A stretch of DNA of 64,000 bases. It comes from an uncultured Lachnospiraceae bacterium. Lineage in GTDB: Bacteria; Bacillota; Clostridia; Lachnospirales; Lachnospiraceae. Under the pieces are notes generated by a model. The model saw nothing but the letters and a program-made list of their open reading frames with translations. It was not told the DNA's origin and searched no databases. The translations under genes were made by a program, and so were the position numbers. The DNA is taken from contig CAJTNT010000020.1 in assembly GCA_910577785.1 (NCBI GenBank), forward strand, positions 1-64,000, in the 5' to 3' direction. Shown here piece after piece: positions 16,741 through 25,323 of this stretch; position 1 is the first letter of the stretch, and each line of letters begins with the position of its first letter.

Positions 16741-18474
16741 TTATAGCATTTTTTCAATCATTTCCAGGACTTCCTGCCCCAGTTTTTCAGACTTCTCATC
16801 CGCATCCTCTAAGGACTCCCCTTTCACGCCATAGTAGAATTTTACCTTTGGCTCTGTGCCGGATGGCCTTACGCATACCCATGCATCATCCGTAAGGTCA
16901 TAATACAATACATTGGAGGACGGAAGGCCCGTTGGAGCCACCTCGCCCGTCTCCATGCTGCGGATGGAGCCTTCTTTGTAATCCCGTGCGCTGGTTACCT
17001 TGTAACCGCCGATTTCTGCCGGCGCATCCGCCCTTAAGGTATTCATAATCTCCTGGATCTTCTCTAAACCCTCAATGCCCTTCAGGGTGATGGCCTTCAC
17101 GTCATCCTTGTAGTATCCATAACGCTCATACATAGCAAGCATGGCATCCCACAGCGTCATATTCTTGGTCTTGTAATAGGCTGCAGCCTCACAAAGAGCC
17201 ATGGAAGCGACTACCGCATCCTTGTCCCTCGCGTAAGTCCCGGTCAGGCAGCCATAGCTTTCTTCCATGCCAAACAGGTATGTGCCCTTCCCCGTCTTCT
17301 CAAACTCAAGGATTTTCTGCCCAATAAACTTAAAGCCGGTCAGCACCTCTACCAGCGCAATCCCATAGTATTTGGCAATAGCATCCGCCATATTGGTGGA
17401 AACAATGGACTTGATGAATGCGCCGTCTGTAGGCAGATCGCCCTTTTCCTTGCGCTGGCCAATGATATAATCCCCTATCAGGCAGCCAGACATATTGCCT
17501 GTCAGGCTGTGGTATTCCCCTGTCTTGGAATCCTTGACATACACGCCCAGGCGGTCGGCGTCCGGATCAGTGGCCAGGATCAGATCGGCGTTCTTCTCCT
17601 TGCCTAACTTTAAGCCTAACTGGAAGGCTTCCTCTGACTCCGGATTCGGATAGCTTACGGTCGGGAACTCCCCATCCGGCAGCTCCTGCTCTGGCACCAC
17701 ATAGACATTTGCAAATCCCAGTTCCTTCAATACGCGGCGCACCGGAATGTTTCCTGTCCCATGCAAGGGGGAATATACAATTGTCATGTCCTCTGCCACA
17801 GCATCAATGCAGTCCTTACGCAGCACAAGGCTCTTAAGTTCCTCAATGTAGGGATCGTCAATATCCGCGCCAATCACGGCATACAAGCCTGCTTCCTGCG
17901 CCTTGTCTTTGGGCATGGTCTTTACGGTGGCATAATCGGTAACCTTCTTTACCTCATCCATAATCCCTTTGTCATGGGGCGGGGTAATCTGGGCGCCGTC
18001 TTCCCAATAGACCTTATAGCCGTTATATTCCGGCGGGTTATGGCTTGCGGTAATGTTGATGCCGGCAATACAGCCCAGCCTGCGCACTGCATAGGACAGT
18101 TCCGGAGTCGGACGAAGGCTCTCAAATACATAGGCTTTGATCCCATTTGCGGCCAGGCACAAAGCCGCCTCATCTGCAAATTCTGGGGACATCCTTCTGG
18201 AATCATAGGCAATGGCTACGCCCTTGGCTTGTCCGCCCACAGAAGCAATATAATTCGCAAGCCCCTGGGTGGCTTTGCGCACGGTGTAGACATTCATACG
18301 GTTCGTGCCTGCGCCTATGATACCGCGGAGCCCGGCGGTGCCAAATTCCAAATCCATGTAAAAACGTTCTTCTATCTCTTTCTCATCATCTGCAATCGCT
18401 TTCAGTTCTGCTTTGGTTGCATCATCAAAATATGGGTTATCTAACCACTCTTTGTAAATCTCCCTGTAGTCCAT
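16741..18474 (-). CDS. Phosphoglucomutase / phosphomannomutase family enzyme
   Basis: It interconverts hexose 1- and 6-phosphates, most likely glucose, linking glycolysis with glycogen and envelope sugar synthesis. The 577 residues show the alpha-D-phosphohexomutase signature TASHNPPEYNGYK with phosphoserine Ser144, the metal loop DPDADRLG, the sugar-binding GMEESYG, and the C-terminal phosphate site RPSGTEPK. The length matches PgcA-type phosphoglucomutases. AAGGAGG precedes the ATG. Glucose 1-phosphate would feed GlgC at the other end of the window. Glucose versus mannose preference cannot be decided from motifs. Confidence 0.92.
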   Translation of the reverse strand: MDYREIYKEWLDNPYFDDATKAELKAIADDEKEIEERFYMDLEFGTAGLRGIIGAGTNRMNVYTVRKATQGLANYIASVGGQAKGVAIAYDSRRMSPEFADEAALCLAANGIKAYVFESLRPTPELSYAVRRLGCIAGINITASHNPPEYNGYKVYWEDGAQITPPHDKGIMDEVKKVTDYATVKTMPKDKAQEAGLYAVIGADIDDPYIEELKSLVLRKDCIDAVAEDMTIVYSPLHGTGNIPVRRVLKELGFANVYVVPEQELPDGEFPTVSYPNPESEEAFQLGLKLGKEKNADLILATDPDADRLGVYVKDSKTGEYHSLTGNMSGCLIGDYIIGQRKEKGDLPTDGAFIKSIVSTNMADAIAKYYGIALVEVLTGFKFIGQKILEFEKTGKGTYLFGMEESYGCLTGTYARDKDAVVASMALCEAAAYYKTKNMTLWDAMLAMYERYGYYKDDVKAITLKGIEGLEKIQEIMNTLRADAPAEIGGYKVTSARDYKEGSIRSMETGEVAPTGLPSSNVLYYDLTDDAWVCVRPSGTEPKVKFYYGVKGESLEDADEKSEKLGQEVLEMIEKML

Positions 18475-18583
18475 TTTTTTCCTCCTTAAATATGGTATAG
18501 CCCTTTGTTAAGGCTGTAAGCAATCCTGCCCATAAGGACGCCGGGTACAGGCGGGATGGGGGCATTGTTACAGCTATGTAGAT

Positions 18584-18612
18584 ATCATACTTCATTGGGA
18601 GATTTTTCTCAA
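18584..18612 (-). promoter_or_regulatory. Sigma-A promoter of the phosphoglucomutase gene
   Basis: On the minus strand TTGAGA (18607-18612) and TATGAT (18584-18589) are separated by 17 bases, about 110 bases before the start codon. Confidence 0.6.
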
Positions 18613-19023
18613 CTGTTTTTTCTTAATAAAATGGGGAAATTTGGCTGGTCTTTGAAAAATAGCAAGGGAAGCGCGACAGGGGGAATCCTGAATGGACAAA
18701 TGGCCTTATGGGAGAAATGGCGGAGGCTGGTCTGGGGAGATTTGCTTGGGCGGACGCGATAGTTTAAATTGTATGCATCTTAGAATTGCTGAGAAACGGA
18801 AAATGTAAAATACCTTTCTGGATTCGTTAAATAACTATATGAATATGGCTATTTTCCTAAGCGCTCTGTGGGTGTATTGCTCGTGAAAATATATGTGCCG
18901 TTAAGCAAGGCTCGGAATAAAGCCATGGACGATGCACTAGTATAATCCCCGCTAATTACCATTATCTTTCACGCAGAATAAATTTTCATCCTGCAAGACA
19001 GAGGAATAAGGTGTAGCAGCGGC

Positions 19024-19100
19024 GTCTACACTCCGCTGCGGTTCGTGCTATACGTGCGCCAGTGGCACATGTTTAGCGCGGACCAAAACAGAGTGTAGAC
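19024..19100. repeat. Structured hairpin in a 690-base gene-free stretch
   Basis: A perfect 10-bp stem (GTCTACACTC at 19024-19033, GAGTGTAGAC at 19091-19100) encloses a 57-base GC-rich loop with further short complementarities. Apart from this and the promoter at 18584-18612, the stretch 18475-19165 shows no convincing gene. It could be a folded RNA or a small dispersed element. Confidence 0.45.
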
Positions 19101-19165
19101 CAACGCAGCAAATGGAAATTTAGACAACTGAAAGGTATGGTTAATTCACGTAGGTTATACTAGGG

Positions 19166-20815
19166 TCAATTGCCCGTTCCATTATTATTGTTGCCATTAT
19201 TATTGTTGCCATTATCATTATTGCCATTATTATTGCTGCCATTATCATTGTTGCCATTATCATTGTTGCCATTATTATTGTTGCCATTATTATTGTTGTT
19301 GCCATTATTATTGTTGCCATTATTATTGTTATTTTCGTTGTTATTATTGTTATTATTGTTATTTCCGTTGTTATTATTGTTATTATTGTTATTATTGTTA
19401 TTTCCGTTGTTATTATTGTTATTTCCGTTGTTATTATTATTGTTATTATTGTTATTATTGTTATTGCTATTGTTATTTCCGTTGTTATTATTATTGTTAT
19501 TGCTATTGTTATTTCCGTTGTTATTATTATTGTTATTGCTATTGTTATTATTGTTGCTATTATTGTTGGTATTATTGTTGTTATTGCTGTTGTTATTATT
19601 ATTGTTATTGTTGTTATTACTGTTAAAGTTACTGTTTGTATTAGTCCTGTTTGTATTAGTATTTGTATTAGTCCTGTTTGTATTGGTGTTCGTATTGGTG
19701 TTGGTATTCGAATTTGTATTGCTGCTGCTTCCTGAACTGGAAGAAGGGTTCGATGTCGAGACTACTTCCTCTGCCTCTTCTTCTGTGGTCATGTCTATAA
19801 TAATTTTTGCAGTCTTCGAATTTACTACCAGTGTGCGTTTCCATTCTACATATCCCTCTGCTTCTGCCGTCAGATAATGTACGCCATAGCGGACTTCTAC
19901 CTCTTCCCGGGGGTTAATCTGCTTTCCGTCCAGAAGGACGATTGCATTCTCTGGCTCCAGCTTAAAATTCATCTTGCAGAACTGAGGCCCGACACCCTTT
20001 AGCTCGTCCAAATTTACGACCGTCTCCTTATTTGCTTCCACTGTAATCTCACGGCTGCCGCCATAACCGTCATTCGCCACACCCAGAAGGTATGTCCCTT
20101 CTGTTACCTCAATCCGCATCTCGGGGATGATTTTCTGGGATAGGATATTCCCAATTGTAATATAGCCGCCCTGGAATACCCCTGTATTTTTGAGGACTAC
20201 GGTTCCATGGCCTGCCGTCACCTGGATGGTATACACTTGGTCGCCGATCCCCCTTAGGCATATCACATCCTGCTCGCTGATTTCGGAAAGGGATACTTTG
20301 CTGCCGTCCTGGTAGGCGAGGAGGTTCTCATCCAGGAAATACCTGCTGTTCCCCACGGTCAATACCTTATTTTCCAAATCTAATTGGAAACGGTATAAGT
20401 TATCATAATAAAATATGTCTTCTGAAACCTGGACATTTGTCAGAGTCTCCCCTTTGCGCTCTATCTCCACGATTTCACCGATTGACAGCTGGCCAACTGT
20501 CATGCTGTCGCCATGTTTTCCCCGAATATAAGTGGCGCCTGTGTACGTATAAGGCCTCTCCCTCGTGCTCTCAAAATCGCACAGCGTAAGGATCTTCCTC
20601 TGCTCGTCAATCGCCGTCACCACAAAAAGGGATATTTCCTTCTGCGCAGGCTCCGCTTCTTGTTCCGTATCCGGCTCCCCTGCACCTTCCTGTATTTCAC
20701 GTTCTGTATAAGTCTCTCTGCCGTCTGTAATCCGTGCTGTGGCGTCACCGCATCCAGCCATCAAAGCCCCTAAGAAACCCACTGCCAAAATCCACCTTAC
20801 GATTCTCTTGCGCAC
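19166..20815 (-). CDS. PEGA-domain lipoprotein with Asn/Gly-rich tail
   Basis: A secreted lipoprotein of about 549 residues. A basic N-terminus and hydrophobic helix end at a lipobox (LMAGC). The globular part (to about residue 360) includes beta-rich segments and a PEGA domain (IVLLDGKQINPREEVEVRYG...VEWKRTLVV), a module of surface proteins. The remaining C-terminus is a Ser/Thr/Asn linker, then roughly 150 residues that are almost only Asn with scattered Gly, Ser and Asp, encoded by AAT/AAC microsatellite-like DNA. I chose the GTG at 20815, since GGTGGAG precedes it and it gives a normal signal peptide; the ATG at 20857 lacks a ribosome site. The function is unknown. The tail may span the cell wall. 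Confidence 0.75.
   Translation of the reverse strand: MRKRIVRWILAVGFLGALMAGCGDATARITDGRETYTEREIQEGAGEPDTEQEAEPAQKEISLFVVTAIDEQRKILTLCDFESTRERPYTYTGATYIRGKHGDSMTVGQLSIGEIVEIERKGETLTNVQVSEDIFYYDNLYRFQLDLENKVLTVGNSRYFLDENLLAYQDGSKVSLSEISEQDVICLRGIGDQVYTIQVTAGHGTVVLKNTGVFQGGYITIGNILSQKIIPEMRIEVTEGTYLLGVANDGYGGSREITVEANKETVVNLDELKGVGPQFCKMNFKLEPENAIVLLDGKQINPREEVEVRYGVHYLTAEAEGYVEWKRTLVVNSKTAKIIIDMTTEEEAEEVVSTSNPSSSSGSSSNTNSNTNTNTNTNTNRTNTNTNTNRTNTNSNFNSNNNNNNNNNNSNNNNNTNNNSNNNNNSNNNNNNNGNNNSNNNNNNNGNNNSNNNNNNNNNNNNNGNNNNNNGNNNNNNNNNNNNGNNNNNNNNNENNNNNGNNNNGNNNNNGNNNNGNNDNGNNDNGSNNNGNNDNGNNNNGNNNNGTGN
19190..19660. repeat. Asn-codon microsatellite
   Basis: Short tandem repeats of the type TTATTATTG (AAT/AAC codons on the minus strand) encode the poly-Asn tail. 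Such repeats are prone to replication slippage, and copy number may vary between strains. Confidence 0.85.
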
Positions 20816-20929
20816 TTTATTCTCCACCTTTTCTCTATTTTTTGTAACTGTCCCCATACACTAGACTTATATTTCTACGAGGGAGTAGGCCAAAAAACGC
20901 AGGCATAGCGGGCTATGCCAAGGCTTTTT

Positions 20930-21028
20930 GGCCTGCACAATCGGAGAAATAGGCAAGAGGGTTCCGGGCGGGAGCGCGTTTTAGGTGCAGGCCTCCCCGC
21001 TTCCGCAGTGGTTCCTATGGCCATCCCC
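20930..21028 (-). repeat. Divergent copy of the covarying hairpin repeat
   Basis: Read on the minus strand, 21028 to about 20963 matches the head of the repeats at 29657 and 58878: GATGGCCATA, GCGGAAGCGGG, then ACGCGCTCCCGC. The arms GTGCAGGCC (20985-20993) and GGCCTGCAC (20930-20938) pair perfectly. The centre differs from the other two copies. A further hairpin (GGCATAGC/GCTATGCC with TTTTTGGCC flanks, about 20889-20931) follows and could terminate the CotS-like gene. Confidence 0.6.
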
Positions 21029-21099
21029 CCTATCACAAGTTTGCCAAAGCATACACGCACTTTCATCCTGTATTGGGCAGTTACTTCTTATCTTGCCCA

Positions 21100-22101
21100 T
21101 TATACCACATTCTCCGCCATTCGGCGAAGGAATTTTTCCCTATCCTCATTTTGGCAGATAAATTTCTCCAGCTTCTCCAAATTCCGTCCGCACACCCAGG
21201 CCTTATTGGCATTGAAGTAGTGGTTTGCAATCTTCCAGAACTTCTCCGGAAAGCCCAGGCGTATGTAGAGCTGCTTCTCCTCCTGCTTTGAAAGGGGGCG
21301 CACGTCACTGTAAGCCCTCAGCATCTCCATCCCCAGGGCAATGTCCCAGTTATGCTTCTCCAAAATCTTACGCATGAAGTTCCCTAAATCCGCCGCCTGC
21401 ACGTCATAGGAGGCTTTCTCAAAATTCAGCACGGCTATCCCTGGCCTGCAGAAGAGTACATTATGCTGATTATAATCCCCGTGGCAGATTCCGTAGATTC
21501 CTTCCCCTCCGCCCGCTTTTTGCTCCTTTGCCAGCTCCTGCCTCTGCAGCTCAATAATTTTCTGTGCCTCCTCATAAAACATGCCAAAGCTTTTTAGGAA
21601 TCCCGACTCAAACTCATTTTTCTTTTTCCGTGAAGAGACATAGTTGCGGATTTTTTTCAATTCCCTGGCATGCTTTTCATTTTCCACAAGCAAAGCGTCA
21701 CCGCTTACCTGCAGATACCCCGGTATCTCATTGGGAAATGCCCGGACAACGTTATGTATGTCTGCCAGTTGGCTGATCGCCTTCAGAATGTCCTCCTGGT
21801 TCCTGGTATCGCACTCCCTGCCCTCATACCATTCCCGCACCAGATAGGCCGTGCCGTCCGCGCTCCTTGCAAGGGCGCCCCCTTCCCTGGTGCGCACAAT
21901 TGCATCCACCTGCCCGTCCCCCCGCTCCTTCAAAAACTGCAGAAGGCTATACAGAAATTCTGCCCTGCCTTCAGAGCCCCTGTATTCTTTTAAAATTTTC
22001 AGCCCCTGGTCTGTATCGCAAATCAAGGCTCCCCGCCCCTTTGAAATCTGCCGCACTTCAAAGGGATACTGCTCTAAAATCAGACTTTCTCGATTAAACA
22101 C
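21100..22101 (-). CDS. CotS-family spore coat kinase-fold protein
   Basis: A 333-residue protein of the aminoglycoside phosphotransferase fold, resembling the CotS/YsxE group of spore coat proteins. The catalytic-loop motif is present as ICHGDYNQHNVLF (His207, Asp209, Asn214). At the metal-binding position normally held by Asp (the DFD equivalent) the sequence reads VLNFEKASYD, with Asn226, so phosphotransfer may be weak or absent. A coiled segment of about 140-200 separates the lobes. The start is a GTG seven bases after GGAGGGG. A palindrome and a possible sigma-E promoter lie upstream, fitting mother-cell expression. Confidence 0.78.
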   Translation of the reverse strand: MFNRESLILEQYPFEVRQISKGRGALICDTDQGLKILKEYRGSEGRAEFLYSLLQFLKERGDGQVDAIVRTREGGALARSADGTAYLVREWYEGRECDTRNQEDILKAISQLADIHNVVRAFPNEIPGYLQVSGDALLVENEKHARELKKIRNYVSSRKKKNEFESGFLKSFGMFYEEAQKIIELQRQELAKEQKAGGGEGIYGICHGDYNQHNVLFCRPGIAVLNFEKASYDVQAADLGNFMRKILEKHNWDIALGMEMLRAYSDVRPLSKQEEKQLYIRLGFPEKFWKIANHYFNANKAWVCGRNLEKLEKFICQNEDREKFLRRMAENVV

Positions 22102-22130
22102 ATAAACCCCTCCACCATGATATTCACAAA

Positions 22131-22150
22131 CTAGTGTGTTGCCACACTAG
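22131..22150. promoter_or_regulatory. Palindromic hairpin before the CotS-like gene
   Basis: CTAGTGTG and CACACTAG form a perfect 8-bp stem with a 4-nt loop, about 30 bases before the start codon. It could be an RNA hairpin or an operator. Confidence 0.45.
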
Positions 22151-22166
22151 ATTCTCGTGTCTTTCT

Positions 22167-22193
22167 ATCATATGTGGAGAGGCTCCATTCTAT
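22167..22193 (-). promoter_or_regulatory. Possible sigma-E promoter of the CotS-like gene
   Basis: On the minus strand ATA (22191-22193) and CATATGAT (22167-22174) are 16 bases apart, roughly fitting mother-cell promoters. The match is partial. Confidence 0.35.
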
Positions 22194-22248
22194 TCCTTTT
22201 TAATCTTGTTCCTGTCAGCAGCGGGCATCTGTTCCCGCAGAACATGGG

Positions 22249-23604
22249 TCAGGCAAGAGCATTGCCATCCCTTTTTTGCTCTGCCAGCCGGATCAGCTGC
22301 TCCGGCGTATTCTGTTCTGGGCATTCCAGTACACATTGGAGAAGGTATTCCAGCAGTTCCCCCATTTTCTTCCCCGGCTCTATGCCTATGCGGATGAGAT
22401 CTTTGCCTGTAACGGCCAAATCCTCCCGCGTCAGGCACTGCTGCCTGTCCATAATCTCCTGGTACATCCGCTCAAATTTATCAATATAAGCCAGCTTTTC
22501 TTCCTGCCTGTGCGGGCTTTTGGCCAAAGCATCCGCCCGCTTGACAGCGAATAAATCCGGAAACTGCCGCAGGCCAATGCGATGGATTGCCCTGCGCACC
22601 GGCGCCTCCCGCAGGGTGGGGAGTTCATCATGGCAGGCCACCAGCGATGCCACCCGATCTATGGTGTCATTGTCAAATTTCAGCCGCCGCAGGATCTGCC
22701 CAGCCATCACCGCTCCCTTGGCCGGATGCCCATAAAAATGGTAAATCCCATCCCCATCCATAACCTGGCATTCTGGCTTCGCCACATCGTGCAGCAGCAT
22801 TGTCAGGCGCAGGATCTTGTCGCAAGGGATATTCTGGAGGGCTACCAGCGTATGATCCCCTACATTATATATATGATGGCAGTTATTCTGCGGCGTTTCC
22901 ATCATTCGGTCAAACTCTGGCAAAAACACTTGGCTCATGCCTGTTTCATAAACGGTGCGCATTTCCTCAGGATGGGCAGAAACCAGCAGCTTCACCAGTT
23001 CTGCCTGTATCCGCTCCGCGCTAATATCCCGCAGGTTCCCCGCCAATGGAGTGATTGCCTGCTCCGTCTCTTCCTCAATCGCAAAGCCAAGCTGCGCCGC
23101 AAAGCGCACGGCCCGCAGCATCCGCAGGGCATCTTCTGTAAAACGAGCCTGCGGGCTGCCGACACAGCGGATTCTCCCTTCCTGCAGATCAGAAAGCCCG
23201 CCGAAGACATCCACCAGCCCTTCCTGGGCATTATATGCCATGGCATTAATTGTAAAATCTCTGCGCTTTAAATCTTCCAGCAGATTCGAGGTGAAGACAA
23301 CCTCCTTGGGATGCCGCTTGTCCTTATATTCGCCGTCAATCCGATAGGTTGTGACTTCAAACCCTTCTCCCCCGCACATCACGGTCACTGTTCCATGCTG
23401 GATGCCTGTATCTATGGTCTTGGAAAAAAGCCCCTTGACCTCAGATGGGGAAGCCGAAGTAGTAATATCCCAATCTTCCGGGGTACGCCCCAGGATAGAA
23501 TCCCGTACGCAGCCGCCCACTGCATAGGCCTCAAAGCCTGCGCCTGTCAGCCTGCCAATCACATCCCTTACCTTATCTGGCAGCTGTATCGCCACATCCT
23601 GCAT
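22249..23604 (-). CDS. cca: CCA tRNA nucleotidyltransferase
   Basis: It builds or repairs the 3' CCA end of tRNAs without a template. The 451 residues show the class II signature YAVGGCVRDSILGRTPEDWDITT with the catalytic DxD, the RRDFTINAMA motif, and RAVRFAAQLGFAIEEET in the neck. A C-terminal HD-like region includes MLLHDVAKP and a CHDELP segment. The start is at 23604, after AAGGAGGGAGG; the frame extends 17 codons further without support. The enzyme must be essential here, since both tRNA genes in the window lack an encoded CCA. Confidence 0.95.
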   Translation of the reverse strand: MQDVAIQLPDKVRDVIGRLTGAGFEAYAVGGCVRDSILGRTPEDWDITTSASPSEVKGLFSKTIDTGIQHGTVTVMCGGEGFEVTTYRIDGEYKDKRHPKEVVFTSNLLEDLKRRDFTINAMAYNAQEGLVDVFGGLSDLQEGRIRCVGSPQARFTEDALRMLRAVRFAAQLGFAIEEETEQAITPLAGNLRDISAERIQAELVKLLVSAHPEEMRTVYETGMSQVFLPEFDRMMETPQNNCHHIYNVGDHTLVALQNIPCDKILRLTMLLHDVAKPECQVMDGDGIYHFYGHPAKGAVMAGQILRRLKFDNDTIDRVASLVACHDELPTLREAPVRRAIHRIGLRQFPDLFAVKRADALAKSPHRQEEKLAYIDKFERMYQEIMDRQQCLTREDLAVTGKDLIRIGIEPGKKMGELLEYLLQCVLECPEQNTPEQLIRLAEQKRDGNALA

Positions 23605-23727
23605 GCTGCCCCACCTCCCTCCTTCTATCGCTGCGCACACTTGTAAGCAAGGCACATCTCTCCGTTTCTATGGCTGTGCATACCCATATACAGGGCAATT
23701 TCCCCTGCCCCGCACAGGAAAGCTGTA

Positions 23728-25122
23728 CTACAGCAGCCTGCGCACGGTAATAATAGAACGGTATGTAGCATTGTCATATGCACAGATTCCGTAAGCCGTC
23801 CCCTTCGCATGGACAATCTGCCCATTTCCCATATAAATTGCCACATGCCCGGAATAGCAGATCAAATCTCCTGGCTGTGCATCCGCATAGCTTACCTCCC
23901 GCCCTACGGATCTCTGGGCATAGGAATAACTGGGGATGTTAATGCCAAAGTGGGCATAGACATAGCTGGTAAACCCACTGCAGTCAGCTCCGGTATTCGG
24001 ATCCTTGCCGCCCCATACATAAGGGTTGCCGACAAAGCCCAGTGCATAATTGACCACATCGCTCCCGCTGATGCCCGTGCTGTATCCGGGATCTGGGATG
24101 CCGCCTCCGGACTGCTGGCCTTCGTCTCCAGAACCGCTCCCGCTGTCGCCGCCCTCGGGCTGCTGGCCACTGTCTCCAGAACCGCCTCCATTGTCGCTGC
24201 TTGCGGACTGCTGGCCTCCGTCTCCAGAACCGCCTCCATTGTCGCTGCTTCCAGACCCATTGTCTGACGAGCCGCTGCCTCCCCCCTGGCTACTGGCTCT
24301 TACAGCAACTGCTGCAGCTGCGGCTGCCTCCGCCGCGGCGCGCTCGCGCTCCTGCCGTTCTCTCTCTAAACGCTCGCGTTCCAGCCTTTCCCGCTCAATG
24401 CGCTCATTCTCCTGGGCAATAATCGTATTCTGTGCATTGATGGTATCCTGATACTCTGCCGCCAGTTCCCTGGCTGCCGCCAGCTTCACATCAAAATCCC
24501 CTACTTCGCCCTTCTTCTGTGCGATGGTAGACTCAAAATCTGCCTGCGCCACCTGGTATTCTTGCTGCTTGGCCTTTAGAGCCTGGATCACTTCCTTCTG
24601 CTGCTTGGTCAGGCTGGCCACCTGCTTCTTCGTATTCTCATACTCTTCCAGCAGTTCCCGGTCATAATCATAGACTTCATTGACATATTCCACCCGATTC
24701 AGCAAATCTGCAATGCTCTTTGACTCCAGAATGCTGGTAAGCATCGCTGTATTGCCCTTTTCATACATGAAACGGATGCGGAGCTTCATGGCTTCATACT
24801 GTTCCTGCTCGTCCTTCTTGGCCTGCTTCAGGTTCGCCTTCGTCTCATCCAGTTCATCCTGCTTCACGGACAGTTCTTCTTCCAGGGTAGACAGCTCAAC
24901 CATAACATTCACTAATTCTGCATCCAAGTCGTCAATCTCACCCCTGAGGGTCCTCTGTTTTTCTTCTATTGCCTCAATCTCATCCTCTTTTGATTTTAAG
25001 CTTGCTTCTGCCTCTTTCTTCTTGTTTTCCGCATCAGACTTCTTGTCTGCCAATGCCACTGAAAATTGGGAAAATCCCATGGTAATCACCAGCAATACTG
25101 CCGCCAACCTCTTTGACTTCAT
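23728..25122 (-). CDS. Secreted coiled-coil NlpC/P60 peptidoglycan hydrolase
   Basis: A 464-residue exported cell-wall endopeptidase of the PcsB/CwlO type. A signal peptide (about 1-26) precedes a long coiled coil (28-260), of the kind known in relatives to dock onto FtsEX. An Ala-rich stretch and a Gly/Ser/Asp/Gln linker (about 275-345) follow. The C-terminal NlpC/P60 domain has nucleophile Cys381 (GADCSGF), His426 (SGHVAIYMG) and polar His438. It should cut peptide stems of peptidoglycan during growth or division. The start is the ATG at 25122, after AGGAGGG. It lies 123 bases before cca. Confidence 0.92.
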   Translation of the reverse strand: MKSKRLAAVLLVITMGFSQFSVALADKKSDAENKKKEAEASLKSKEDEIEAIEEKQRTLRGEIDDLDAELVNVMVELSTLEEELSVKQDELDETKANLKQAKKDEQEQYEAMKLRIRFMYEKGNTAMLTSILESKSIADLLNRVEYVNEVYDYDRELLEEYENTKKQVASLTKQQKEVIQALKAKQQEYQVAQADFESTIAQKKGEVGDFDVKLAAARELAAEYQDTINAQNTIIAQENERIERERLERERLERERQERERAAAEAAAAAAVAVRASSQGGGSGSSDNGSGSSDNGGGSGDGGQQSASSDNGGGSGDSGQQPEGGDSGSGSGDEGQQSGGGIPDPGYSTGISGSDVVNYALGFVGNPYVWGGKDPNTGADCSGFTSYVYAHFGINIPSYSYAQRSVGREVSYADAQPGDLICYSGHVAIYMGNGQIVHAKGTAYGICAYDNATYRSIITVRRLL

Positions 25123-25234
25123 CAATGCCCTCCTTTTACTTAGGTCCAGTATGTTTTCCTATCAGGCGTTTCCAGCATATTATAACATTATCTTCCCCGA
25201 ATATCAACCGCACAATCTACAAATTTCGCGAAAA

Positions 25235-25274
25235 GCAGGCAGCAGGGTTGCTACTCTTAGCTCCTGCTGCCTGC
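25235..25274 (-). terminator. Terminator downstream of fapA
   Basis: A perfect 12-bp stem (GCAGGCAGCAGG/CCTGCTGCCTGC) with a 16-nt loop is followed by TTTTC on the minus strand. It separates fapA from the NlpC/P60 gene. Confidence 0.8.
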
Positions 25275-25323
25275 TCTCTGCACTTATTCTTAAGGTGCGG
25301 ATCCGCTGCCTTCTCATAGCACA

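Noticed and set aside
19170..19877. Plus-strand frame encoding long Leu runs
   Set aside because: It is the complement of the poly-Asn tail; the minus-strand frame has a ribosome site, signal peptide and PEGA domain, while this one has none.
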